Shown: in pieces, positions 44,179 to 56,500 of the stretch
Position numbering within the stretch: position 1 is the stretch's first letter
Layout: the number at the start of each line of letters is the position of its first letter
DNA from: Stereocaulon alpinum
Taxonomy: Eukaryota; Ascomycota; Lecanoromycetes; Lecanorales; Stereocaulaceae
NCBI GenBank assembly: GCA_018257865.1
Contig: JAEUBA010000031.1
Span: forward strand, 124,001 to 188,000
Direction: 5' to 3'
Length of the DNA stretch: 64,000 bases
Made by a program: the position numbers and the translations under genes
Notes under the pieces: generated by a model
Told to the model about the DNA's origin: nothing
Databases searched by the model: none
What the model saw: the letters and a program-made list of their open reading frames with translations, nothing else

Positions 44179-46168
44179 TGTGTCTGTTCGGCCAATCAAG
44201 TACTTTCCCGGGGCATTTGCCTTCTATAGCTTCTTCGGAAGGTACGGCACCACACACCTTACTCAAATCCAGAACGGTTGGCGGTTGATGTTGGTACACT
44301 TCATGGGCCACAGACCGGAATTCTGGCAAACCCGACCAATCACGCCAGTGACAGCTTGCCCTCAGAAGAGTACAGGGTCGATATACGGGCTACGAATTGT
44401 TCTTCAAGAGTTCAGTCGGTCACTCAATAAGTCGACCGAAAGCTCCTATAATGCCGCAAGGCGGATGTAAATATGCGCCCATCTAGGAAACCAAATCACC
44501 GGTCAGCGTACTGTTCAAAACCAATTCGAAACAGGCTAAAGGCTAAAGAGCGCACTGTGAGTGGGACTACCGCGCAGAGACTTGGGTCAAGTATGCTTCT
44601 AGCCTTATGACTTTGTCGGATGGTTGTGCAATCAATGAATATTCGCGTGAGAAGCAATATTGATGTCAGTAGTAGATCGTCCTCACCTCTAGTAAACAGT
44701 CTCCGAACAACGGTGGGATGACGAAGAACGAGGTCGAGCACGCAGGACATGATGTTGAGAAAGTGAGACTGACAACAGGGAAGCTGCGGCCTTGACTTGC
44801 AAAACCAGCTAGCTTGATACGGTCTAGCAATGTGCTAGTGTCTTGGCAATATATGCCTTCGACTGCAGTGAGACAGCGACGCAGCACATCTCAAGACTAC
44901 ACTGCAATGTAAAGGAAAATGTCTTACTACTTCATCACACTGTATATCTAAGCTACATGCTTACAACAGTGGCCACCCATTGTATCCTTTATAACATCCG
45001 CACCTCGACTGTCTTCGTCTAGATTCTTATGGTCCCTATGCATAGGTGAAGGATAACCGTGATCCTCCATTCCTATGCGCGATATTGATTTCCAGTGTCG
45101 AGGGAAATGAGCGCATACTCCCGGAAACAGATGGTATCTCTGCACTTGAATACCACAATGTGCTGAGATGACTACGCTATTCTTTTGTCCCATGCACAAG
45201 CCCTTGCTAATCATCGCTTCTCAGTGATAGCCTTGATGTCTAAGCAAATCCTTCCCTATTCATCTGAATGGCAATGGTAAAGGGAACCGCTTCTAGCAGT
45301 GTTTGCGAGTCAGTCTAGGAGAAAGAGTGCCCCTGTTGTGACTTCTCGGTTCTCCAAGGATCCTCTACTCAGGTAATCCTCCGGGCTATCAAGAATTTTC
45401 TTATTTTCATTATGGTATAGTAACTATCAATGTCCACAAGAGGGGACCTTCTTTCTCTTGCCCATAGTTTGAAGGCGGTAACAGTCACAAGACCATGAGG
45501 ACCTTTAACGCAGGGCTAAGCTGTAGACCAGCAGGAATTTGAGGCCTTGATCAAAGCGAACGGACGCCGCGGCAACGACATTGCAGCGAAGGCAACGGCA
45601 GAGGAAATAGGTCGGAATGGAAAGTGCTCTCCATAGCTTAAACTTGATGTCCGTATAGATCAGAGCACGAGACATAGAATGGTAAGACAACAAGGTCTCG
45701 GCATTACACCCTACCCACACGTGTAGAAAAGGGTAACGGCGGCCAAAGCGATGATCCGTGGCCATTGTAATATGACAATATAGCTTCTAAGAAAGAGCTT
45801 ACACTATAAGCGATACATGAGGCTTTAAGCCGCAACATCCTCCTTTCCCTTTTCTCCAAGCATTGCAAAAAGCCGTGGGGGTCGGATTCGCTGGGCGATT
45901 TGTTCAATCTCGGTCTGTTTCGTGTTTATATTGAAGTTCTCCCTTGACTCGAGGAGCGGTAGGTGGAAAGAAGTTACCCCAGGCTGAGCGGCTCCACACC
46001 TTTGTTTTCCAGCAAGAGGCAGGTCAAGATACAGATTCGCAGGTGAACGGAAGGCTTCGGCGCCGGAATACACATTAGGCTTATCTATGAGGTATCCTCA
46101 AGCGCATTGTCGTTGCAAGGCTAGCATAGGAGTCTATTGTATTGGCAAAGATTTATCATGGCTCGAAG
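44179..46168. other. Intergenic, 2 kb, with one coding-like frame
   Basis: No gene recognised except the fragment at 45825-46090; a minus-strand frame at 44948-45214 looks weakly protein-like. Confidence 0.35.
45825..46090 (-). pseudogene. Coding-like fragment, family unknown
   Basis: Minus-strand open frame of about 88 codons reading YSGAEAFRSPANLYLDLPLA, then TSFHLPLLESRENFNINTKQ and IEQIAQRIRPPRLFAMLGEK, stop at 45825. It has no ATG at its start and is preceded by an in-frame TGA at about 46096. It may be a terminal exon or a gene fragment just downstream of the nitronate monooxygenase gene. Confidence 0.3.
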
Positions 46169-47393
46169 CTATAGCTTCGTCTGGCCCACGCCCCATATTT
46201 CGGCGCCCGGGCTATTCATATTCTTTCCCACTTCACCAGGCGGTGGAGCCGCACTCGACCCACCGCCAATGATCAGCGATCCAGCCTTCTTTATCGTCTC
46301 CTCCGCCTCCTTCTCAATCCTCTCGACTAGTTCCTTGCAGCTAGGAATATCATGAATCAACCCAATGACCTGTCCAGCAGTCCAAACACCGTAGTCCACA
46401 TCACCATTAATGAAGACCTCTCTTCCTCTCTTACCACTGACGTATGGCGCCACGTCTTCGAACTTTCCACTTGTGCTTTCGCGCTCAACCTTTACGGCTT
46501 CCTTAGCTACTTTGTTGGCGAATAGCCGGCTTGTATTTTTCCATCTCCGAAGCACAAGTTCCGTATCAGTTTCTTGAGCCTCAACAATCGCCTCCTTCAC
46601 CTTCTGATGGATAGGCGCTTCGATCGTACACATGAATCGCGTGCCCATGTTGATGCCCTCTGCGCCGAGACTCAGCGCTGCTGCTAGGCCCTGCCCGTCT
46701 GCGAAGCCCCCAGAGGCGATGAAAGGCACCCCCAAGCTCTGCCTCGCTCTGCTCAGCAGTATGAAATTCGTGATGTCCGACTCCCCAACGTGCCCTGCAC
46801 ATTCAAAGCCGTCAATAGACAAGAAGTCCACCCCAAGCTTTATGGCTGATTGAGCATGCCGAATCGTAGTGCATTTGTGTAGTATGGTACATTTGGCTTC
46901 CTTGAGCTGTTTGATAACAGGTCCGGGACTGTTCCCGGCTGTCTCAACAATTCGAATGCCTTCTTCGATTATGACTCGGGCGTACGCGTGGTAGTCTGGT
47001 GGAACGAGGGCGGGAAGGAGTGTGAGGTTGACGGCGAAAGGGGACTTGGTCATGGTCCGACATTTGCGGATCTCTTTTCGGAGATGTTCGGGGGTGGGTT
47101 GTGTGAGGGCTGTGAGCTGTCTCAGGAGTCAGGATGATGCTGCGCATGGGCAAGATTAGGCATAGACATACTATTCCCAAACCTCCTGCATTGGAGACGG
47201 CGGAGGCGAGTTCAGCGTAGCCGACCCTATAGGTATGTTAGGTAGATTTGGAAGCGGAGGCTGGGAAGTCGACCATTGCATCCCTCCTTGAACTACTGGG
47301 ACTGAGGTAATGTTAGCTTGGAGAGGAGAAGCGGAATCCAGCTGGCTTACTCTTGATGCCAAGCTGCCTGGTGAGGGCTGTGTTAAACGGCAT
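46169..47393 (-). CDS. Nitronate monooxygenase (2-nitropropane dioxygenase type)
   Basis: Exons 47351-47393, 47274-47301 (28-nt micro-exon), 47172-47226 and 46169-47116 join in phase to 357 residues. The FMN-binding TIM barrel begins VPVVQGGMQWVGYAELASAV and SNAGGLGI across three splice sites. The barrel continues with KSPFAVNLTLLPALVPPDY, SIDGFECAGHVGESDITNF, VPFIASGGFADGQGLAAALS and LGAEGINMGTRFMCTIEAPI. The H in the AGHVGE motif is at the position of the family's flavin/substrate-site histidine. The enzyme oxidises alkyl nitronates such as propionate-3-nitronate and protects against nitro toxins. The last 40 residues are a Gly/Pro-rich tail. All key motifs are intact. Confidence 0.92.
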
Positions 47394-49898
47394 AATGACT
47401 TCGCATACAACTTGACTATGGGTCCAAGCTAATCCTGTCTCATTGAGGTGTGTGGGGGCTCGATAAAGGTTCACAAGAGGGAGAACAAAGGAGCGCAAGA
47501 CGGAGTAATCGTTGTATTATCGTGTATTATCGCGAGCGGTCCATTGAGCCGAGGTCCATGAGAGATCGCGCTATATCGGATATCTTACCTAGTCCGGCGT
47601 AGTCTGAGTTGATTTACCGCTCACGCGAACTCTATACCTTCACGAGACCTACATTCCTCTCACTCCTGCGCTTGGGAACAGATCACTGGTGAACAACATC
47701 CATCTGCCTGGTTCTATAAACCATCGCATTACTCTCAGCTGATTTTCGGTTCTAGGTCTTCTGGAATTCTATCACAGGTTTGGCAAGGTATCTTACTAAT
47801 AGCACATCACAGTTACTTTGGCTATCAATACAATGGTCCTTATCTATATATCTTCAACCCGCCTGCTTATAGAGCCAAACTCTCAGATCCTTCTGGCCAT
47901 GATAGCTGTACTCGAAGTGAGTTAAAGCTCAGCAACGCGAACATCCAGCGGCCCAACGAAAACCGCAGACTCTCCTTCGCAGAACCCGTAGGAAACCAAT
48001 GGTAAGTCTCAAGATGAAGGGAACCGCAAACAACAAGGATTCACCTTACTTTGGACTATCGACAATGTCGAAGACCATAACAAGCAGCTACGGCAGGCAA
48101 ATACCGCTATACTTAGTAACAAAAACAAACATAAGAGTCCTCACTTCGACTTCTCTCATCTTCGTATCCCAACCAGCGCACACTATGTGATCTAACAACA
48201 ATGATATTATTATCCACGAACGGCAATATATCCCCGTTCACATTGCCACATTGAGCAACAAAGACACCATTGAAGTTCAAAACTTCATCCGAAGATGCTT
48301 CACGCAAACCCTTCTACACCAAAATGCTAGACTTCAACAAATATATCGCTGAAAATAATTCCCCAAATATAACAAGCGTCCCGTTCCTACTAATCTAAAA
48401 TCCACAGCCTCGCCTCGTCAATCTACAACAGTGCTAGTACCATCATCCCACCACGACCCTTCCTTCCCCGAGCCTTCTCCATCTCCTCAACCCTTACACT
48501 AATAGCACCCCTTCGCAACCACACGACTTCTGAAAACTTCCTCCGTCTACCTCTCAAGACGCTAAGACCAGAAATTCGTATCCGAAGACTACCCTTGCAA
48601 ACTTGGAGACCAAGTTTTCAATCATACGTGGGCTGTAGGTGAGGATATTACGTATACGTGGGACAAGAACTCTCGCGTAGTGCAGCGTTGGCTGTTTCCT
48701 GATTATCGGGTTTGAGGGATGTACGTCGAAGGATGGTCGGTTGCAAGGAAGTGCTGCGAGGACGCTATTCGCACGAGAGTACGTTCTGTTGAGCAGTGTC
48801 TGTTCGTATCCTATAGTGGTGTAATCAGTACATCCCAGTCCTGCATCACACATCGCAATCAGCACTTCGTACGATTACAATTATCACACTTGGTGCTCGC
48901 AACCACACAACCCACCACCTTCACTTCTCCTCCTCCCCTAAGAGCTATCTCGGCCCCCAAATCCTAGTATCATAATGGCGTAGCCATCAACCTCTACCGA
49001 GTACCGAATAGTCATGATTCATAGAGCCAGTGAAGGCATTCAGACACCCCATCCCCAAATTCGAACACTAAGAATAATCACCCAAACCTCCAAGCGCCCA
49101 ATGAACTGCTCACCCCCACACCAAACCTAACCTGGATATGACGACCGAGGCCAGCCAAGTATCTCTCCCGCTCTTGTCTAAATGGATCCACTATTCGTAA
49201 TTCCGTAACAACAGCTACCACAAAGATCTAACGACGATATTCCTACAAACGGAAGTAACGTACGAAGGCTTCTACCCAGTGCCAATCCCACCAATGCCCA
49301 CATTAGCTGCAAGAGAAATTGTCGCTATTACACCATACACCCATGATATAGTGCATTGCATGCACACCACTCCAACAGAGTCTTAACTCGTCATCGCCGT
49401 GCCCTAGCAATAATGTCCGCCTGCTCTCAGTAATAGTACCAATGCATTCACCTAGGCCAGACACCATCTACCAGAGATCACTGAACATCTTTTCACATTG
49501 GTGGCGTAATTGAGGGAGGGAGAAGAGCCTCGTTCATCTCTTCCTAGCCAGCAGAAAGGCATCGTGCCACGTCTTACCATCGTAATCCCCCAGGCGCACA
49601 AAAAAGATAAGTCAACTGATTGGCTTTGTCCCCTTGACAATATCATATTAGTGCAGCTCACGAGTGCAGATACCCAAGCTGCGCTTCAAGCAACCTCGTT
49701 TGTGTTCACTCCAGGAGCTAAGTTTGTAGTGATCCACCACTTCAGAGCATGTTTGCATCCGCCTTCCTTATCATGACCAGTGCCTATGTCATTCACCGAA
49801 TGTGTTAACAGAGCTGAAGATTACACATTACTGTTATAGTCCTCTCGCAAGTGCTAGACGAGCAGATAATGCGCCAATCTCTTCACCATGTACGCCTG
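47394..49898. other. Gene-poor 2.5 kb; contains coding-like plus-strand tract
   Basis: Outside the tract at 47610-48650 I see no RNA, repeat or well supported gene. The plus strand from about 48350 on is C-rich. Confidence 0.35.
47610..48650 (+). pseudogene. Coding-like tract in several frames: unresolved gene or frameshifted pseudogene
   Basis: One frame is open for about 130 codons to 47998 and reads AWEQITGEQHPSAWFYKPSH, QLIFGSRSSGILSQVWQGIL, LIAHHSYFGYQYNGPYLYIF and NENRRLSFAEPV, ending at a GTAAGT. Coding character then continues in other frames: FTLLWTIDNVEDHNKQLRQA (about 48040-48100), IIIHERQYIPVHIATLSNKD (about 48205-48265) and IPPRPFLPRAFSISSTLTLI (about 48440-48500). The changes of frame near 47995, 48190 and 48350 are not all at plausible splice sites. 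It is either a multi-exon gene I cannot splice or a decayed gene. No family recognised. Confidence 0.35.
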
Positions 49899-52424
49899 CT
49901 AATCCACCACCTCAGGAGCATCGTACCATGCTTCTAGCTCGTCATCGTCCTCAGAGCCGCCTTCCTCTGACGAGTATTCTTGGCTAGAATCTTCTTCTCG
50001 GGTCTGTTCTGCAGGTCCAGACCCTTCATACTCAGCCCTTTGCATATCGGCAATGCCTTCGATGAAGGCTTCGAAGGCTGCAAACCAATGCAACGGGTCT
50101 TCATCCTGCTTTCGTATAGTCCGACAAGCCCATTGCTCGTTATAGTGTCGTCGCCATTTAGCCAAGTCAAGTGCAGTGTAGCCATCTGCGCTTTTCGTAT
50201 TCAGGTTGATCCTGCTCAATCCTGCAGATTGAAGGAGGTACAAGGTTTCTATATCTCCGTACTGAGCTGCAAGATGGGTCAACAAACGGCCGGCATTATC
50301 TTTGCATTCGTAGTCAAGCTCCCCATCATTGAGTAGGACTCCCAAAGCATCGTGGCTGTTGAACTTTATTGCATACGCTACTGCAGTCATGCCCATCGTT
50401 GACAATGCATTGACGTCAACACCGTTCTCTAGCAAGACCGACACTTGCGTAGAGCGATTCACATACGTTGCCCAATGCAGTAGCCTGCGTCCATATTTCT
50501 CTTGGCTTTCGATATCTGCGCCATGGGACAGCAGAAGCTCTGTGAAGCTGACGTTTTCAGGTAGATTCAAAGCATAAGCCAAAGCAGTCGTCCCAAATTT
50601 GCATTTTGCATCAACTTCTGCTTTAGCAGCTAAGAGAACCCGCATACATTCGTTTGTCGCTGCAAACACTGACCAGTGTAAGGGACGGAGCCCTAATGCA
50701 TCTGCACAATTAGGGTCCGCTCCGCAGCCAAGGAGTTGGTTCACGACTTCCCTATCGCCCTTTTGTGCAGCCCAAGAAAGCGTAGTTCGTCCATTCACAT
50801 CTATTTGATCGATGGCCGACCGTAGAGTCAAGGAGAGAATGCTACCAAAGGTCTTGCCGGATAGGTCAAGATAAGCTCTGAGTAGATCTGGAAAGTTGAA
50901 TACGTTGAGATGGGATTGATCATGAAAGATTTGGCGTATAGCATTGAGAGATTCGTTCTCACAGCTGACTTGCGCGGTCAAGATTCCTGTCCATGCTAGC
51001 GTGTAGGGAGACCTGTAGCACAATCAGTGAAACCTTCCGCACGGTCTCATCAAGGCGCTCACGAGCCATAAATATTTTCATACAGTGGGTCGGAGCCTTC
51101 TTTAATAAGCAATTCAATAGTAGCCGCCTTTCCAAATCTGAGAGCTTTCTGTTTCCTGCATCAGAGCTATCTCTTGTAGAGGGAGCCAATGTTCCCTACC
51201 AAGAGAGCTGTCTCCCCTCTAGGGTTGACATCAAGCACTGAAGCTTCTCCAGTTAACAACAGGCGCTTGATATGATGAAGTCCTGAATCTTCATTTTCTA
51301 CCTCCGCGGCGCGCAAAATGTCGGCGTCATATGGTCGGACTCTTACCACTCTAAGGCATAGCTCCGGGCCTTTGGAAAAATCGTTCACTATCTTAAGATA
51401 TAGCGCACGGGATGCGAACCATTGTGGGAAAACATAGGTGTAGGTGATCTTAGCAAAACGATCTCGACACGATACATCGTCGCATGCCTGTGCAAACCAT
51501 GGTAATGCACTATACCCTACCATCATCGCACCAAGTACGGCGTTTAAATATTGGGGACTCTGCAAGCGACTTCGTTTGTGACAGACGCAGCCGCAGCCGA
51601 TGTTGCGGGAACTACGGTGGAAGCTCAAGCGCACGGCAGGAGCTGGTTCCAGATGTTGTGGTTGCGGCCATGGTGGTGTGCTTACATTCTGGGCGACAGA
51701 TTGCCGAGTCAGATGTTGAACTCTTGGGAGCGAATCATCACATTGTGAAGCGGAAATTGAAATAGTTCGAGTACTGTTGTGTTGTCCAGAATTCGCATTC
51801 AGTCCACATACATCCTCAAACCAGGTGTGATCCGACTCTGTAAGGCTCTTTATCTGACTGGATAGCTCCCCACCTGTTCTTGATACTTTGAGGTCTAGTG
51901 TCTCCATTGTCATACGGAGCTGTCCTATTTGACGATCAGCTCTCAAAGAATTTGAGCTACTCATGGCGTCAGTAGGCATTCGTACTTTCAGAGACTGATG
52001 TGACTTACGCTGCCAAAACACCTAGAGCTGACAAAAGGTGAAATCGATCAGCACGAGTCCGATCCCTCAGCTCTAGGACATCGTGCTCCTTCCGGAGCCA
52101 TACTGAGCGATCGAGTCTCGGTTCTCTGCCCTTGGTCGAGGTAAGCTCATAGGATATCAGCGATTCGAGCCTCAATAATGTCTCCTTGGACCTCTCTAAA
52201 GCCTGACAGAAGCTTCTAGTAGGGCCTAGAGCAATCTGTTCATGCTGCCGCAATAGATCATCTACATCTTCTACAACAATCTGGAGATCAACAACCTCAT
52301 TATTCAGAGCCAACAGAATATCCGGAGCCTTTCTGAGAGCAATCACTTTCTTGAGCCCTCTTCCGATTTTTCCGCCAGCTTGGAGCATGGTAAGGATACC
52401 AACAGTCAGCGAGAATGGATCCAT
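49899..52424 (-). CDS. NLR-type N-domain / ankyrin-repeat protein with acidic tail
   Basis: Exons 52009-52424, 51200-51941, 51063-51148 and 49899-51012 join in phase to 785 residues. Residues 1-140 (MDPFSLTVGILTMLQAGGKI; LNNEVVDLQIVVEDVDDLLR) are the helical N-terminal domain of fungal STAND proteins. A Ser-rich, partly Cys-containing region follows (IGCGCVCHKRSRLQ). Ankyrin repeats start across a splice site (LRFGKAATIELLIKEGSDPL) and continue (TTLSWAAQKGDREVVNQLLG; RRLLHWATYVNRSTQVSVLL; TALDLAKWRRHYNE). The tail is strongly acidic (SSEEGGSEDDDELEAWYD). There is no P-loop or NACHT. It may be a partner, decoy or scaffold related to the NLR at 40744; that is inference. Confidence 0.82.
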
Positions 52425-53555
52425 ACTGCTTGTTGAATGTGAAGACGGCGGTTACTATAAATACTAGGATTGTTTCCAACGTATGAGCTACTGATAAACA
52501 AACCTTCGGGAGCAGGATGGATGTGCCGCTCGACTCAGTCAGGCGTCTTCCTCGGTTGAGTGTGCGATGATAGTGGAATCTACACCGTGCAACCAGCAAA
52601 AGACAATTTACATGGCAGCAATTGTCAGTCCGTTGTCGCTCACGGCTTTGAGGTGCCGATAGAATTGCTAGACTCCAAGACGATATGTTCCTAAGGCAGC
52701 CACAAGAGCCACAAGCTTCCCTAGAATCCTCAGATCTCCACCAGCTAAATACCAGCTGAACACGAACAGATCTCTGGCCAGTTATGCGCAATCGTACCCA
52801 AAGACTCAAACTCCGGTAACTGAGGTAGCGTACGGCAAGAAGGAAAAAGCAAGGCACGAATCCAGATAAGCATAGAGTACCGTTCTAGCCGCACAATGTT
52901 GTAGAAGATAACAGACGATGAAAATGATACTCCTGTCGCAGGCCTACATCCAATTCACGGACGAAAAGACACGGGAAGTGAGGATGTTGATGAGACGTGA
53001 GAATGAGGGGAAGGCGCAGGCTTCTAAGGTAATAAGGCAACCAGCAACAGCGCCATTTGGTACGGCTTAGTCATCTTAATTTTCAGCCAATACTACCTCA
53101 TGCCCTCTATACTCCATATCTATTCGAAGACCCAAGCAAAGGGCAAGGCGGAATTATATTTACCTGCTGTTTTTACTCACAAATGGCTCGATCTGAGCCT
53201 TTTTCGGTATGCAGAAACCGAATTGATTGGCCACGTTCACGCGCCTTTCCATCGCAAGTACATCTGCACTACCTAAGACCCTAAAGATTCAAACCCTATC
53301 TGATAACACTGGACGGGTGTCACGTATCATCACCTTGGTAATACAGAGCTATTAGACATCTGGCCATCGCGCCGATTCCAAGTATCTATTAGAGCACCAT
53401 ACCAGTCAACTTGCTCAGCAATACATGCATTAATCACTGTAAAACCACGTCCCCACGATTTATGCCATCGTTGTAGGTTACATATCCAAAACAGAGCCCA
53501 GTCCTGAAGGATTCAACCGATTGTAAGCTATTAATCAAGATAATGCAGAGCTCAT
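52425..53555. other. Intergenic upstream of ankyrin gene, downstream of RdRP gene
   Basis: Nothing recognised. Confidence 0.4.
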
Positions 53556-56500
53556 TCACATAACATCAAAGTCCCCAAATTCGTCAAAGTCGTCCTCGAC
53601 CTCACTGTTGCCTCCACTCCCTACTCCAAGCATCCTTCTCATAGCCGGATCGACAATCTTTGGATCCAACTTGAAAGACTCGAACACCTCCCCAACCACA
53701 ACTCTGTACGTTCCTCTTCCTCTTGCCATAGCCTTGATCTCACCCAGTTCTGTACCAGCTACATGCCAGATGAACGTAGTCGAGAAATAAAGGTGAAACG
53801 CCACAGAGGCTTTGACATGGTCCCAGTGGGAGATACGGCCAGCGGAGTGGTCACTTTGCCAGCTGGCGATTCTATCGGAGGTCGGTGGGGCATTAAGCTC
53901 GGGTGGAAGTTTTATGAAGCCCTCACGGCAGCGTTCTACCACAGTCCGAAAGCTAGGCGCGTCAGGTCTCGTCGTTGGCCGTGTATCATTATCATCTGGA
54001 TCACGTCCGACATGCTCTTTCCAGTAGGTATTGATGGTCCTTATACCTTTCTCGACGTTCGCCAGAACTTCTGCTAGCTCTTTATTGCTCTTGGCCTCCT
54101 CGAGTGCTTCGTTGCGAATTCGAAAAAGATCGTCATCCCGTGATTTATCTTCTTTGAACTGCTCTGAGAATTTCTTGAGCACATTCTCACGTGTATTCTT
54201 GGCTGTGACAAATACCAGATGATCGATCAAGTGCGTGGTTGGCCTCTGGTTGTTTTTGTCTTTGTAGGCAGGCTTTGGCAGAAACATCGGCAGCTTATTC
54301 ATCCGCTTGAAAGCAGCCCATTTTGCCTCGTCAAATTTGAAGCCTCCTTTTGCGCTGTCCACTAAGTTGCCAAGTAGCATCCCAATAGACATCGCGTGCG
54401 CATTGTTGATTGTTCTGAATTTATAACAATACGCCTCGTGGTATTGCGAACATATACCTAGCATGTTCATCTGGAGGTTGAAATCGAACGCGTGGCGTAA
54501 AAATCTACTATTGTAGTCTTGGTTTGGGGAAAGGTCTGCAATCTTAGTGTTGTCTTTCTCGATCCCATAGAACTCAATCTTTGGATGGTCGGGGACATCT
54601 GCATTCTCGAAGGGTCCAACAATATCAGGGTCCCAGCAAATCCAAGCTTTATCACCATCGTAGTCGCCGCCGGAAAGCAAGCTTGCCAGAGCCACCGAAC
54701 CTTTAGATGGGAAGACAATGACATCTGTGTAGAGGTGCAACTCTGGCTTGAAGACCGCTCGGACCTTTCGTATGTCTGAAGGTAGATGCGCTGGCGATCT
54801 AGCTACAAGTACATCGACGTCGTGAAGCAATCTCTGATCGAAGCCGGTTTTGTGGTTCTTGAATGCAGTCGAGAATGCAATATGCACCTCGTTCTCTTCG
54901 AGAACCGCCAATGGATCCGCGATCATAAATGCGTTTGTAGACTCATCAAGGCGGATCTTCATCTTGTTTTCTAAACGTAGGCAATAGGCCATGATAGCTT
55001 TGAACAATTGATTCTTGAGATACTGACAACTCTTCGGTTCAAACCCATGCTATCGTCATCTTAGCTCGGCAATCGTCATGGAATAGAAATACAGTACTCA
55101 CCTCGACGAACCAGTTGATCTTCTCGGCTCTCGATAAAGGTAGGCCACCCTGCATCTCGATCCCACCGTATCGCGCTCTCTCCTCAGTGACTGGGAAATT
55201 TGCCTGGTTCCATTTGCGGATAGTGCGGCCACTGTCCATCGCCACCTCAAGTTCAGCTGATCGAGCTGTTAGATCCTTTTCGAGTAAAGTTATGAATACG
55301 TTTGCAGGCACTTTTCGGTCGATCAAGATAGGTAGTAATTGAAAACTCAAATAGCCTGGTAATAGTCTTTTCGGAAAGTCGTTGACTTCGAAAGTCACCC
55401 TCGCAGGCACTGGATACATAGCATCGGTAGCATGGCCTTCAAACTTCAACTGAGAATCAGTGATCTCGATCCAGTAGTTCCTGCCGTGTGGGGAAGGTGT
55501 TTCATCCGGAATGTCGATCATCCACATACCCTTGGCTCCTCCTATTCTACCTTGGAAGCAACAGGGTACGTTGTCCAAGCCTAGGCTGTCGGCTATGCCA
55601 CGAGCGGCCTTTCTGGATATGCGGGCGCAACCCTGGGTCAATGTCAATAAAGTTCGCAGTCTTGGCAGAAGAGTGCTTACATCATTCATCACTGGAGAAT
55701 TTGACTCCGATGGCTTCATGTGTATCTTTTTCTCATCTGAGCGCCGATAATTTAGCCGCCGCTCGCAAGGAGCATCTGCTCGGGCGTCATCACTTCTGAA
55801 GATTTCCGAAGGAGTAAATTCCACAGTAGGAGCCGTGCTGCTGACCGCTAAGTGAAATATCAGTGATGATCAAATAGAGGCGATAGCAAGGGGCATACCT
55901 AATGCAAGTCTAGCGAAGAACTTTAGCGCAGGTTGGCTTTCATTGGGTTTAGTAGGCATGAACCACTGTATAAGTTCCCTTACGCTCATCTGGGGGCGCT
56001 CGAGCAAATGTGCGTTAGACTCGCCATTCCGCTGTACTTGTCCAAAGCCAGTACCGTTCTCAGCGAAAAAATATACACGATATTTTGGCTGATCACTTTT
56101 GAGTGATTTGCTTTTGGTAGGATTTGTGTAGAAAGCGCGCCACGTTCGTCCCAAGAAATGATGTCCGGTATCAATGAGCCACTTGATAATTGTGGCACGA
56201 GCAATAACAGCATGGGTCCTGAGATAGGATGGGAGACTTTCGGGTCCTAGACCTGACATACCAAGCACGCAGAACCGATCGCTACCAAATTGGCGTGACA
56301 GCCGGTGTGATGATTCGACCCTTAGGGGATGTAAGGCGAATGTGAAGACAGGACCTTTCCGCTCATTTAGCATCTGGAGAGTGCCGTTAAGGGCGACCAT
56401 TTCAAAGTCCAAACCTGCACGATGCCATGCCGCAAGGCTGGACCTCTCAGGCATGCTCTTCCCATGGGCGCTGACGATCTTGCTGAGCGTTGACCATAAT

